DNA of 64,000 nucleotides from HB2-32-21 sp003448675 (GCA_041584755.1 JBFHDK010000004.1:4398-68397); one strand, 5' to 3'. Positions 52,028 to 61,396 are shown, counted from the stretch's first letter. The notes: generated by a model from the letters alone, not told the origin. A program made the numbers and translations.

Positions 52028-54141
52028 TGGCCACGGCGAATACCACCAACAATCACCCAGGAGGCATGCTGGCCCCAGGCGGGTCATTGCCAGGCATTAT
52101 GGCCGGCGCCGGCACGCCGATTCTGGTGGTCACTATCCTGTCGATGGTCATCCTGCCGCTGCCGCCGTTGGCGCTTGATGTACTGTTTACCTTTAACATT
52201 TCTCTGTCGCTGATTGTCCTGCTAGCCGTGGTCTACACACGGCGCCCCCTGGAGTTTGCGGTTTTCCCAACGGTGCTACTGATCGCCACCTTGTTACGGT
52301 TGGCGCTCAATATCGCTTCCACGCGGGTAGTATTGCTCAACGGCCACGAGGGCACCGATGCCGCGGGCAAGGTAATCCAGGCCTTTGGCGATTTCGTGGT
52401 GGGCGGTAACTACACTGTAGGGCTGGTGGTTTTTACCATCCTGGTGATTATCAACTTTGTGGTGGTCACCAAGGGTGGTGGCCGTATCTCCGAAGTGTCG
52501 GCCCGCTTTACCCTGGACGCCATGCCCGGCAAACAAATGGCCATCGACGCCGACTTGAACGCTGGTCAGATTACTCAGGAAGAAGCCCACCAAAGACGCG
52601 TGGAAATCGCCAGTGAAGCCGACTTCTACGGTTCAATGGACGGCGCCAGTAAGTTTGTTCGAGGCGACGCGGTCGCTGGTATTCTCATTTTGGTTATTAA
52701 CATCGTCGGCGGCATGGCTGTCGGCATGCTCCAGCACGACCTATCCGCCGCCCAATCAGCACACAATTACGTCTTGCTCACCATCGGTGATGGACTGGTC
52801 GCCCAGATTCCTTCACTGCTGCTATCCACGGCCGCCGCGATTATCGTCACCCGGGTATCCGACGCCCAGGACGTCGGTCAACAGGTGGCGGCACAGGTTT
52901 TCAATAACCCCAAAACCCTGATGATCACCGGCGGGGTACTGGCCCTCCTCGGCATGGTTCCGGGCATGCCGAACCTGGTATTTCTCACCCTTGCCGGCTT
53001 GTTGGCGGCAACGGGTTACGCACTGTCCCAGGAAAAAGGGGCGCCGGCGGAAGAACTCGCACCGGAGCCACCAACAGTACCGGACGCGAACCCGGAATTG
53101 AGCTGGGACGATGTCCTCCCGGTAGACGTAACCGGGCTGGAAGTCGGATATCGCTTAATCGCTTTGGTGGACAAGGACCAGGGCGGGGAACTATTGGCAA
53201 GGGTCAAGGGCGTCCGAAAAAAGCTGTCCCAGGATCTGGGCTTTTTGATGCAGCCCGTTCATATCCGGGATAACCTGGATCTGGCCCCCAACGCCTACCG
53301 TATTACCCTCCTGGATGTGCCCATTGGCGAGGCGGAGGTCTATCCCGGTAAGGAACTGGCCATTAACCCCGGTCAAGTGTTCGGCAGTCTACAGGGTATT
53401 GAAACGAATGATCCCGCCTTCGGCCTGCAGGCCGTTTGGATTGAGCCCAGCCAGAAAGATGAAGCACAGGCGATCGGCTATACGGTAGTGGACTGCGCCA
53501 CGGTGATTGCCACCCATCTGAGTGAGCTGCTTAAGCGACACGCACATAGCCTGCTGGGTCATGACGAAGCACAGAAACTGCTGGACCAACTGGCGCAGTC
53601 GTCTCCCAAGCTGGTCGAACAGCTGGTGCCGGACACTCTGTCACTGAGTATCGTGCTTAAAGTGTTACAGAATCTTCTTCGGGAAGGGATTCCGGTCAGG
53701 GATATGCGCACCATCGCCGAAACACTGGCCGACCAGGGTATTAAAACCCAGGATGCAGAGTTGCTAACTGCTCAGGTCAGGATTGCCCTAAACCGGACTA
53801 TCTATCAAAAAATCAACGGCATGGCTAACGAACTGGAAGTCATGACCCTGGAACCGGATCTGGAAAAAATCCTCCAGGACGTTCTGCAGGGAGGCAAGGG
53901 CGGTGGACTGGAACCCGGTCTGGCCGACCGCCTGTTAAAGCAAACCGCCGAATATGCCCGGCAGCAGAATGCGCAGGACAAAACACCAGTCCTGCTTGTG
54001 CCATCGACGCTACGTACCTGGCTGGCCAGACTGGCACGCGGCGCCAACCCCGACTTGCAAGTACTCGCTTACGAGGAAATCCCTCTGGATAAAACCGTTC
54101 GGGTCAACCACAGCGCAGGCCAACAGAGGACCTTGACGTGA
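52027..54141 (+). CDS. flhA: Flagellar export protein FlhA
   Basis: 704 residues from ATG 52027 (sharing bases with the flhB TGA). Eight membrane helices are followed by the FHIPEP-type signature AKGGG-like VVTKGGGRISEVSARFTLDAMPGKQMAIDADLN and a long cytoplasmic substrate-docking domain (about 360-704). It is the proton-linked export gate component. A 91-bp gap to flhF could contain a promoter, but no clear sigma-54 site was seen. Confidence 0.95.
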   Translation: MATANTTNNHPGGMLAPGGSLPGIMAGAGTPILVVTILSMVILPLPPLALDVLFTFNISLSLIVLLAVVYTRRPLEFAVFPTVLLIATLLRLALNIASTRVVLLNGHEGTDAAGKVIQAFGDFVVGGNYTVGLVVFTILVIINFVVVTKGGGRISEVSARFTLDAMPGKQMAIDADLNAGQITQEEAHQRRVEIASEADFYGSMDGASKFVRGDAVAGILILVINIVGGMAVGMLQHDLSAAQSAHNYVLLTIGDGLVAQIPSLLLSTAAAIIVTRVSDAQDVGQQVAAQVFNNPKTLMITGGVLALLGMVPGMPNLVFLTLAGLLAATGYALSQEKGAPAEELAPEPPTVPDANPELSWDDVLPVDVTGLEVGYRLIALVDKDQGGELLARVKGVRKKLSQDLGFLMQPVHIRDNLDLAPNAYRITLLDVPIGEAEVYPGKELAINPGQVFGSLQGIETNDPAFGLQAVWIEPSQKDEAQAIGYTVVDCATVIATHLSELLKRHAHSLLGHDEAQKLLDQLAQSSPKLVEQLVPDTLSLSIVLKVLQNLLREGIPVRDMRTIAETLADQGIKTQDAELLTAQVRIALNRTIYQKINGMANELEVMTLEPDLEKILQDVLQGGKGGGLEPGLADRLLKQTAEYARQQNAQDKTPVLLVPSTLRTWLARLARGANPDLQVLAYEEIPLDKTVRVNHSAGQQRTLT

Positions 54142-54232
54142 CTCGCACGCGATCCGATTTTTCAGCGCCAGTCCGTCGTATTCGCTCGTTGTTAATGACG
54201 CCTCTTTCACCAAGCACCATGAGACCATCACT

Positions 54233-55465
54233 ATGAAAATAAAACGCTTCTCCGGCACTGATATGAAATCCGCCATAAACAGCGTCAGGGAGTACTGGGG
54301 GTCTGATGCCGTCATCCTGTCGAGCAAACGATTCGATGATCACGTTGAAATCACCGCCGCAGCCGACTTCGACGCCGAACTGGTGGAACAAATGGACACC
54401 GCTGGCGCGGTCGACACACCGGCAGCCAGCACGGGCGCGCAAACCAAAGTACAATCAGGCCAACACTCGACCGCTGTTGCTGACCCCATAAGCAAGGCAA
54501 CACAAACCTTAACAACGGCACCGGCGGAAGAACGCGTTGTTCTGGACAAGATGCACAGGGAGCTGCTCATTCTGAAAGGGCTGCTCGAGGGTGAACTCTC
54601 ACAACTGGCCTGGCGGGAAATGGGTAATCAAAATCCTATGCGGGCCAAGCTCGTGCGGCGCCTGGTCGGACTGGGCCTGAATCATCAATTTGCCACGGAC
54701 CTGGCCTCTGGTATCGAGGTCGAAGACAACCTGTCCGTCAACTGGAGAAAAGCGCTGGCAAAGCTTGCCCTGATGATACGGACCCCAGACCATAATATCC
54801 TCGAAACCGGCGGCACGGTTGCTGTTGTCGGCGCCACGGGCGTGGGCAAAACCACAAGCGTGGCAAAGCTCGCCGGCCTGTTTGCCCTGAAACACGGCCG
54901 CGATTCCGTCGGTCTGGTGACTACTGACTGTTTTCGCGTGGGTGGCCATGAGCAACTGACAACTTTCGCCCGGATTCTCGGCGTTCCCGTATCTCTGGCG
55001 ACAAACCGGGAAGAGCTGAGCAACGCGCTGGCGAAGCTTTCCAACCGAAAATTGATTCTTATCGACACTGCTGGCATGAGCCAGCGTGACATAGGCCTTT
55101 CCGAACAATTCAATACGCTTAACGGCGCCGGCCATGACATCCAGGTCTACCTCACCTTGTCATCAGTCGCTCAGAAAGAGATTACCGACGAAGTAATAGC
55201 AGTCTTTAACAAGCTGAAACCTACCGGCTCCATCATCACCAAGGTGGATGAAGCCGTGAGTCTGGGTGGAACGTTGAGCGCTCACATCCAACACTGCCTG
55301 CCCGTTATGTTTTATAGTGAAGGTCAGCGTATTCCCGAGGATTTAAGTATTGCCAAGCCCGTTGAATTAGTTAAAGTCGCTCACTATTTGATGGAAAAAA
55401 CGGGCTGGCAACAAAGTGAGCTGCAACGGCAAAACCCCAGCCCAATAAATGCCTATGCACATTAA
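54233..55465 (+). CDS. flhF: Polar flagellum positioning GTPase FlhF
   Basis: 410 residues, an SRP-type GTPase. The N-terminal B domain (MKIKRFSGTDMKSAINSVRE...GSDAVILSSKR) is followed by a linker, then the NG domain with G1 loop GATGVGKTTSVAKLA at 200-214, VGLVTTDCFRVGGHEQL and LIDTAGMSQRD. FlhF places the flagellum at the pole, indicating a polar flagellum. Confidence 0.94.
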   Translation: MKIKRFSGTDMKSAINSVREYWGSDAVILSSKRFDDHVEITAAADFDAELVEQMDTAGAVDTPAASTGAQTKVQSGQHSTAVADPISKATQTLTTAPAEERVVLDKMHRELLILKGLLEGELSQLAWREMGNQNPMRAKLVRRLVGLGLNHQFATDLASGIEVEDNLSVNWRKALAKLALMIRTPDHNILETGGTVAVVGATGVGKTTSVAKLAGLFALKHGRDSVGLVTTDCFRVGGHEQLTTFARILGVPVSLATNREELSNALAKLSNRKLILIDTAGMSQRDIGLSEQFNTLNGAGHDIQVYLTLSSVAQKEITDEVIAVFNKLKPTGSIITKVDEAVSLGGTLSAHIQHCLPVMFYSEGQRIPEDLSIAKPVELVKVAHYLMEKTGWQQSELQRQNPSPINAYAH

Positions 55466-55493
55466 TGCGGCACCTAACGACAAGAGCGACAAC

Positions 55494-56327
55494 ATGAATC
55501 TAATGACCAAGCCACCTGTCCGCGTTATGGCTGTCACCAGCGGAAAAGGCGGTGTTGGAAAAACCAATATCTCGGTAAATCTCGCCGCCGCTTTTGCCCT
55601 CCAGGGCAAGCAGGTTTTGTTAATGGATGCGGACCTTGGCCTGGCGAACATCGACATCCTGCTGGGCCTGCAACCACAATTCGATCTGCGTCACGTCATT
55701 TCCGGTGAAAAAACCCTTGAGGAGATTATTGTTGATGGCCCACTCGGCGTGAAGGTGATACCTGCTTCCTCGGGTATCGCACACATGGCCGAGTTGTCAT
55801 CCGCTGAACATGCCGGTCTGGTTCGAGCATTTTCCGATCTGCCACTGGCGGCGGATATTATGATAGTTGATACCGCTGCTGGCATTGCCGACGGTGTCAT
55901 CACTTTTTGCAAGGCCTGCCAGGAAGTGCTGGTGACCGTTTGTGATGAACCAGCGTCAATCACCGACGCCTACGCTTTAATTAAACTTTTGTCAAAAGAT
56001 CATGGCGCCAAGCGGGTTCAGATTATTGCCAACATGGTTCGTTCCGACGCCCACGGGGAGGATCTTTATAACAAGATCAGGCGCGTAACCGACCGGTTTC
56101 TCGACGTTCAAGTGGACTATCTAGGCGCGGTGCCACTGGATGAATATGTCAGGAAAGCCGTGCAGCAGCAAAAACCCGTGATATCCAGCTATCCAAGAAG
56201 TCCCGCGTCCGTGGCGATCACCAAGATAGCGAACAAAATAAATACATGGAGAATCCCCGAAGGTATCAGCGGTAATCTGGAATTTTTCGTCGAGCGCTTG
56301 CTCCCCAAAGAAACACCCACCCACTGA
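55494..56327 (+). CDS. fleN: Flagellar number regulator FleN/FlhG (MinD-like ATPase)
   Basis: 277 residues from ATG 55494. The frame opens at 55449, overlapping flhF, so a longer form is possible. Deviant Walker A SGKGGVGKTNISVNLAAAFA, LLMDADLGLANIDILLGL and MIVDTAAGIADGV are intact, as in active MinD/FlhG ATPases. FleN limits flagellar number by antagonising FleQ and FlhF. Located between flhF and fliA as in Pseudomonas and Vibrio. Confidence 0.92.
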   Translation: MNLMTKPPVRVMAVTSGKGGVGKTNISVNLAAAFALQGKQVLLMDADLGLANIDILLGLQPQFDLRHVISGEKTLEEIIVDGPLGVKVIPASSGIAHMAELSSAEHAGLVRAFSDLPLAADIMIVDTAAGIADGVITFCKACQEVLVTVCDEPASITDAYALIKLLSKDHGAKRVQIIANMVRSDAHGEDLYNKIRRVTDRFLDVQVDYLGAVPLDEYVRKAVQQQKPVISSYPRSPASVAITKIANKINTWRIPEGISGNLEFFVERLLPKETPTH

Positions 56328-56329
56328 AT

Positions 56330-57049
56330 ATGAAGCGTACCAGCACATACGCGGAGAACATCCCCGACAGCCCGGATCAGCTGGTCGACGACTTTCTTTA
56401 TCTGGTCAAAAAAATTGCCTTCCATGTGGCTGCACGACTCCCGGCTAACATAGAGGTGGACGATCTGATTCAGGTAGGTTTGATTGGTCTGCTCGATGCC
56501 GCTAATAACTACTCACCGACCCAGGGCGCGAGCTTTGAAACCTACGCCAGTTTGCGTATCCGGGGGTCCATCATTGACGAATTGAGGCGCAATGACTGGA
56601 TTCCCCGCTCCGTTCAACAGAAATCCCGCCAGCTAGCCAAGGCCACCCAGGAACTCGAGGGAGCTTTGAAACGCGCGCCCTCGGACGCGGAAATAGCCGA
56701 ACATATGTCCCTGGATATTAATGCCTACCATCAGATGTTACGCGATACTGCTATTGGCCGTGTTACACCAGTCGACGCCCAGGAGCTACACACCGAGGAT
56801 CAAAACCCCCAGAAGAATCATGAAAATAAAGGCCTGATTCTCGACATCATAGCCGGAATCGAGCAACTTCCGGAAAGGGAAAAGCTGGTGATGTCACTCT
56901 ACTACGAGCAAGAGCTCAACCTGAAAGAGATAGGCCTGGTGCTCGGGGTTAGTGAGTCGCGAGTAAGCCAGATCCATAGTCAGGCCATTGCCCGACTGCG
57001 CAGCCAGTTGCAGCCCTGGCTTGGCACTACCGAAACCCCACAGGATTAA
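56330..57049 (+). CDS. fliA: RNA polymerase sigma factor FliA (sigma-28)
   Basis: 239 residues. Region 2 shows VDDLIQVGLIGLLDAANNYSPTQGASFETYASLRIRG, with SIIDELRRNDWIPRSV following. Region 4 shows QLPEREKLVMSLYYEQELNLKEIGLVLGVSESRVSQIHSQA. FliA directs late flagellar genes from TAAA-N15-GCCGATAA promoters, one of which occurs at 59544-59570. Confidence 0.96.
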   Translation: MKRTSTYAENIPDSPDQLVDDFLYLVKKIAFHVAARLPANIEVDDLIQVGLIGLLDAANNYSPTQGASFETYASLRIRGSIIDELRRNDWIPRSVQQKSRQLAKATQELEGALKRAPSDAEIAEHMSLDINAYHQMLRDTAIGRVTPVDAQELHTEDQNPQKNHENKGLILDIIAGIEQLPEREKLVMSLYYEQELNLKEIGLVLGVSESRVSQIHSQAIARLRSQLQPWLGTTETPQD

Positions 57050-57067
57050 TACCGGATCCTGAGACGT

Positions 57068-57808
57068 ATGGATATTTTAACTCTCATTGGAGTAGCGCTG
57101 GCGTTCATTGCCATTGTTGGCGGTAATGCGCTTGAAGGCGGTCACTTTGATTCCCTCCTTCAGGGCACCGCATTTATTATTGTGTTCGGCGGCACACTTG
57201 GCGCCATCATGGTTCAAACCCCCCTGGCAACTTTTTTTCACGCGCTGAAAATCATCAAATGGATATTTGTAACACCAACGCAGGACGCGGCGAATACCAT
57301 CAGCAACATCATGGAATGGAGTCAGATGTCCCGCAGGGAGGGTTTGTTGAGTTTGCAGTCCCTGATTGATCAGGAAAAAGACCCCTTTATCCAGCAAACT
57401 TTGACGCTATTGGTGGACGGCAACGAGCCCGAAGCCATTCGCAGGATAATGGAAGTTAAAATCGCCAGTGAAGAAAGCTTCGACATCCTCGCTGCGAAAG
57501 TTTATGAGGGCTTGGGTGGCTATAGCCCAACTATTGGCATCATAGGCGCTGTTATGGGCCTCATCCATGTCATGAATAATCTGGCGGACCCTTCCAAGCT
57601 CGGTCCTGGTATTGCAGTAGCTTTTGTGGCGACAATCTATGGCGTCGGCCTCGCCAACCTGTTTTTTCTGCCAACGGCGAGCAAACTAAAAGCCATCATT
57701 GCCGAAAAGGCAATGCACCAGGAAATGTTAATAGATGGCATTGTCTGTATTGCCGAAGGTGAAAATCCCCGCAATATTGAAACCAAGCTACAGGGCTACC
57801 TAAAATAA
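57068..57808 (+). CDS. motC: Flagellar motor stator protein MotC (MotA family)
   Basis: 246 residues, four membrane helices. LIGVALAFIAIVGGNALEGGHF opens the protein, and GGYSPTIGIIGAVMGLIHVMNNLADPSKLGPGIAVAFVATIYGVGLAN is the conserved MotA/TolQ/ExbB helix pair. It pairs with the downstream MotD as proton-driven stator, the second stator type of Pseudomonas. Confidence 0.93.
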   Translation: MDILTLIGVALAFIAIVGGNALEGGHFDSLLQGTAFIIVFGGTLGAIMVQTPLATFFHALKIIKWIFVTPTQDAANTISNIMEWSQMSRREGLLSLQSLIDQEKDPFIQQTLTLLVDGNEPEAIRRIMEVKIASEESFDILAAKVYEGLGGYSPTIGIIGAVMGLIHVMNNLADPSKLGPGIAVAFVATIYGVGLANLFFLPTASKLKAIIAEKAMHQEMLIDGIVCIAEGENPRNIETKLQGYLK

Positions 57809-57817
57809 AACCGTACG

Positions 57818-58666
57818 ATGTCCAGACGCAAACAGGAAACAGACAATGATAACCATGAACGCTGGCTGGTATCCTACGCCGATTTTATAACACTCCTGTT
57901 CGCATTTTTTGTCGTCATGTATTCAGTGTCGTCGGTCAATGAAAGTAAGTTTCGCGTACTGTCGCAGTCACTTGTCTCATCTTTTAAAGATCCAACCCAA
58001 ACGCTAACCGCCCCCCAGGTTAGCCGGTTGAGTCAGGTGGGCCACCAATTGGCACCCCATCAGCAGACCATACCCTTCACCGTAACTAACCCTCCCATCC
58101 AATTAGCCAGCATTTCCTCAATTAGCAATGGAGCGATTGATGTCAGTCACTCCCGGAATAAAGCCGCCACGCAGGGACGGAAAGAACTTGATACCATCGC
58201 CGACAATCTAAAAAATGTACTCGGTCTACTGGCCGATAAAGATCAAATACAACTAAGGCGAAATAAGGATAGCGTCGAAATAGAAATAAACAGCAGTGTC
58301 TTGTTCGGCAGTGGTAGTAGTAATCTGGCGTCAGAGGCCAATACCGTACTCAGCGCCCTGGCCGACACTCTGAAACACCTTCCCAACCGAATCAATGTCC
58401 AGGGCTTTACCGATAACCTTCCCATTAAAAACCAAATCTTCCCTTCAAACTGGGAGCTATCCGCGGCCCGCGCCGCAACCGTAGTCCGCCTTTTTTCCGA
58501 ATACGGCGTTGAACCCTCCCGCATGGCGTCGATCGGCTATGGAGAACACCGTCCCGTTGCCAGTAACGATACGGCGGATGGTCGAGCGCTTAACCGGCGT
58601 ATTGCGATTCTTGTGCTGGGCAGTCCGGTGACAACTCGGGAACCAGGCGAGTGGATCCGTGATTGA
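57818..58666 (+). CDS. motD: Flagellar motor stator protein MotD (MotB family)
   Basis: 282 residues. The plug-helix region HERWLVSYADFITLLFAFFVVMYSVSS contains the proton-binding Asp, followed by a linker, then an OmpA-like peptidoglycan-binding domain (about 165-275) with INVQGFTDNLPIKNQIFPSNWELSAARAATVVRL and NRRIAILVLG. It anchors the MotC/MotD stator to the cell wall. Confidence 0.93.
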   Translation: MSRRKQETDNDNHERWLVSYADFITLLFAFFVVMYSVSSVNESKFRVLSQSLVSSFKDPTQTLTAPQVSRLSQVGHQLAPHQQTIPFTVTNPPIQLASISSISNGAIDVSHSRNKAATQGRKELDTIADNLKNVLGLLADKDQIQLRRNKDSVEIEINSSVLFGSGSSNLASEANTVLSALADTLKHLPNRINVQGFTDNLPIKNQIFPSNWELSAARAATVVRLFSEYGVEPSRMASIGYGEHRPVASNDTADGRALNRRIAILVLGSPVTTREPGEWIRD

Positions 58667-59523
58667 TTTCGAGCGCAACGATCAGCTCAGCCACGAGCAT
58701 TCACTACTCGAACAAGACGAAGCTTTCACTTCAGTCTGAGAATTGGCTTGATTCCACCGTGACGCAAGTTATTGCTATCGCCAACGCCGGAGACACCACC
58801 GACCATACGACCGCCGTGGTATCCCTTGCAGGCGCGCTGGCGACAGATGGATTGAAAGTATTGATTATCGAAGCGAATGTCGAAGCTCCCATTTCAACCT
58901 ACTTTCGTCTTGATGAGGTGTCCGAACCAACGCTTGCCGATATATTTCAGGATGGTGGAATTGTCAGCAAAGATCAATTCACCACACTAGCCTCGGTTTC
59001 CGACAGCATTTCGGTGAACATCATTGCCGCTGGGAAAAATATTGAGCAGCTCGCAAGCGGTCTCGGCAGTTTCACCGGTAAAGGTTTACTGCTCACCCGC
59101 CTGGTGACGGTACTCCACAATCTCTACGATTATGTGCTGATCTCCTGTGGGCGAAATCTGGATGTGTTACTGGTAAATGCCCTAGCGGCCAGTACTACGC
59201 TCGTTATACCCGCGAGCCTTGGCAACATTGATGCTGAAGCGCTAAAACAGTATCTAAAAATCGTTACCATGGTCGAAGCCGGGAAAAAAGTTACCTTGAG
59301 AAAAATCGCGGTACCCATAGCGCGCGGAATGGAAGCAGCCACTTCGGAACAACAAAAGGAAGAATTGAAATCCCTGTTGGGAGACGAGTTGTGGGAAGGC
59401 GTGATTCCCACCGACCCACTGTTTGAACGGGCCGCCGAGCGGGGAACCACAATTAGCGAGCTAAACCCCAAAGCGCCAGGCGCGGTTGGCTACAGGAGGC
59501 TTTCCGAAGCTCTGGCTGAATAA
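58663..59523 (+). CDS. ParA/MinD-like protein with degenerate Walker motifs
   Basis: 286 residues from TTG 58663, overlapping the motD stop. A GTG at 58759 would start the protein at TQVIAIAN, where ParA proteins usually begin. The body aligns with the ParA-like protein that follows motD in Pseudomonas: VIAIANAGDTTDHTTAVVSL sits where VAVANQKGGVGKTT-type Walker A should be, and LIIEANVEAPISTYF where VVDLDPxGSxTxYF should be. Both Walker A lysines and the Walker A' Asp are missing. C-terminal features (GVIPTDPLFERAAERGTTISEL) remain ParA-like. It is probably a non-hydrolysing ParA homologue; relatives position chemotaxis arrays at the pole. Confidence 0.75.
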   Translation: MISSATISSATSIHYSNKTKLSLQSENWLDSTVTQVIAIANAGDTTDHTTAVVSLAGALATDGLKVLIIEANVEAPISTYFRLDEVSEPTLADIFQDGGIVSKDQFTTLASVSDSISVNIIAAGKNIEQLASGLGSFTGKGLLLTRLVTVLHNLYDYVLISCGRNLDVLLVNALAASTTLVIPASLGNIDAEALKQYLKIVTMVEAGKKVTLRKIAVPIARGMEAATSEQQKEELKSLLGDELWEGVIPTDPLFERAAERGTTISELNPKAPGAVGYRRLSEALAE

Positions 59524-59543
59524 TACGAGTATTTGCGTCGGTT

Positions 59544-59570
59544 TAAATAATTACGAAAAGTTGCCGATAA
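59544..59570 (+). promoter_or_regulatory. Sigma-28 (FliA) promoter
   Basis: TAAA (59544-59547), exactly 15 bp, then GCCGATAA (59563-59570): a perfect match to the FliA consensus. It lies 21 nt after the ParA-like stop and 65 nt before the ATG of the 54-aa gene, in the same orientation. Confidence 0.88.
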
Positions 59571-59635
59571 TCTAATAAGTAGTGGGTATCTCAAATGGCT
59601 TGTTGATCCATCATTCCAGCGAGGTGAGGTTCAAA

Positions 59636-59800
59636 ATGACAAAAATAGACCTCCCACCAAATTATCGTACACCACCTAGCGGAAATACGACGGACCGGCG
59701 GGAAAAGCCTGCGGAAAAACCGCAAAATAACAACAACACACCGAAGAAACCCACACCCCGTAAAAAACCTGACGGCAACGGCATTGATGAATACGTGTGA
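59636..59800 (+). CDS. Small disordered protein under FliA control
   Basis: 54 residues from ATG 59636 with GAGGTGAGG upstream; the frame is open for 18 more codons (from 59582) without conservation-like sequence. The composition is extreme: Pro, Lys, Asn and Thr dominate (PPNYRTPPSGNTTD, EKPQNNNNTPKKPTPRKKP), ending in the more specific GNGIDEYV. No helices or membrane segments are predicted by eye, and no family is recognised; it is not FlgM-like. The perfect sigma-28 promoter 65 nt upstream places it in the late flagellar regulon. It converges on fliK with 29 nt between stops. Confidence 0.7.
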   Translation: MTKIDLPPNYRTPPSGNTTDRREKPAEKPQNNNNTPKKPTPRKKPDGNGIDEYV

Positions 59801-59829
59801 AACCGGCGTTGAGCGTGCGCTTGTCACTG

Positions 59830-61293
59830 TTATGCGTACAGGTCGATACTGGATGCGCCCTGTGACACAGCGCTGATACCCAGATCACCGTCCCGGTATT
59901 GATCCGGATCCGTTTCAAGCGCCTGGTCGGTTAAACTGCCATCCGGGTTCTGGGCGCTTTGCTGTTGAGCATGGGGCTGATCCGATACCTCGGTATCAGC
60001 CAGCATAACGCCTTCCTCCTGAAGCATTTCCTGCAACTTTAGCAATGAACCTTCCAGCAACTCACGCGTCTGTGGGTTTTGCGTGACAAACAGGATACGG
60101 GTTCCCTCACCATCCTCGCTAATATTTACCACCACAGAGCCAAGGTGCGCCGGATTTAGGCGAAGTTCCGCCTGCGAATTGCCACGTTCAACCAACCACC
60201 TTACCCGTGTCTCTAACTCGGCCTCCCAGCCCGACTCACCAATCGGCACCTGGAGGGAAGTCACTACGGGTTTATCAGAAGCACCGGAACCCGTCGTTAG
60301 CGGCAGCGACTCCTGTGACAGAGTCACCGCCGAAGCGCTGGACACCGGGGAAGTCGTATGTGGGTTGGCCGTTGCTGACTGAGTCAGTGTTTCCACGGAA
60401 CTCACCGAGTTAACTAGGCCGCTCAGCACCTGTTCACTGCGCCCACGGGATTTCGACACAGTGTCCAGAACTGTACCCATAAGGTTTTCCTGAACCGAAC
60501 TCGCGGCGGTAGCATTTTTCAATACAGGCAGCGGCTGACCAGATTCGCGGACGGAACGCGGGTTCGGGGCAGGAATAGCGAGTTCGGGTCCATTGATGTC
60601 GTCCGGGATGCTAGCGCCGGGAAACTGGTCACGGACTAGCGCGCTCGCGGCAGCCGCCAACTTCAATTGCTCGGGTAAGGGCTGCGTGCTCGCGGCGTGG
60701 CTGGGTTGACCGTCAGCCTTACTCTGCCCCGAGGCGGGTACCTCTAAAAACAAGCGAGTTTCCGGATCCACGGAAACCGTATTTTGAAGGGGATTAGGCA
60801 ACACCGACGCACGGGCGTTTTTGTTAGATGCCAGGCTCACATTCGACGATTGCTCGAACCAATGCCTGCCTGTCTCCACGGAAGGTTTGGCCGACATAAA
60901 CACCCCCGGGATACTCGGGTACTCATGGGTTTCGCTGTGCAAAGCCGGCAAGTTACTGCCGTCCGCCGGCAACATCTGGCCTTCGCCGGCGCCATCAAGC
61001 CCTTCGAAAGTCCGAGCTAACGACAATGCGCCCGATGTCTTACCACCGCCTCCCGCCTTTTGGAGCCGAGCTGCGGACAACGAGCTATCTGTATCAACGG
61101 GTCTAAGGCTTTCAAAAGCAGCGTCCAGTTTACTGACAAATGCGTTTTCCGTGGCACCGCTTCCGGAACGCTCATTCTCATTTAATTCACCTACCCCGGC
61201 TGAAAGCTTGCCACGCCCCTGCTCACCGCCCCCCACCAAGGAGGTGCTATCCGCTGAAAGAACTGCCGGCAGTGCTCCCTTGAACCCATCCAT
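59830..61293 (-). CDS. fliK: Flagellar hook-length control protein FliK
   Basis: 487 residues. Residues 1-370 are a low-complexity Ser/Ala/Gly/Pro-rich ruler region. The C-terminal domain (about 375-450) has the FliK switch core WLVERGNSQAELRLNPAHLGSVVVNISEDGEG, followed by LLEGSLLKLQEMLQEEGV. It measures hook length and triggers the FlhB specificity switch. A sigma-54 site candidate lies 104 nt upstream, so it may be transcribed separately from fliGHIJ. Confidence 0.9.
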   Translation of the reverse strand: MDGFKGALPAVLSADSTSLVGGGEQGRGKLSAGVGELNENERSGSGATENAFVSKLDAAFESLRPVDTDSSLSAARLQKAGGGGKTSGALSLARTFEGLDGAGEGQMLPADGSNLPALHSETHEYPSIPGVFMSAKPSVETGRHWFEQSSNVSLASNKNARASVLPNPLQNTVSVDPETRLFLEVPASGQSKADGQPSHAASTQPLPEQLKLAAAASALVRDQFPGASIPDDINGPELAIPAPNPRSVRESGQPLPVLKNATAASSVQENLMGTVLDTVSKSRGRSEQVLSGLVNSVSSVETLTQSATANPHTTSPVSSASAVTLSQESLPLTTGSGASDKPVVTSLQVPIGESGWEAELETRVRWLVERGNSQAELRLNPAHLGSVVVNISEDGEGTRILFVTQNPQTRELLEGSLLKLQEMLQEEGVMLADTEVSDQPHAQQQSAQNPDGSLTDQALETDPDQYRDGDLGISAVSQGASSIDLYA

Positions 61294-61396
61294 AAGAAGA
61301 CCTGATTAGTAACTTACCAAGCACCTGGTATGCTCCGCCAAACTGGCTACAACGAGCTCATACCTGGTTCTGATCAAACTCTTAGACAGGAAATCA

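Noticed and set aside
55449..55493. Upstream start for fleN at 55449
   Set aside because: It overlaps flhF, has no Shine-Dalgarno, and adds 15 residues before the usual FleN N-terminus; kept only as an alternative.
58230..58245. GGCCGATAAAG inside motD as a sigma-28 promoter
   Set aside because: The -10 box matches, but no TAAA lies 15 bp upstream (the nearest is 19 bp away), and it is within coding sequence.
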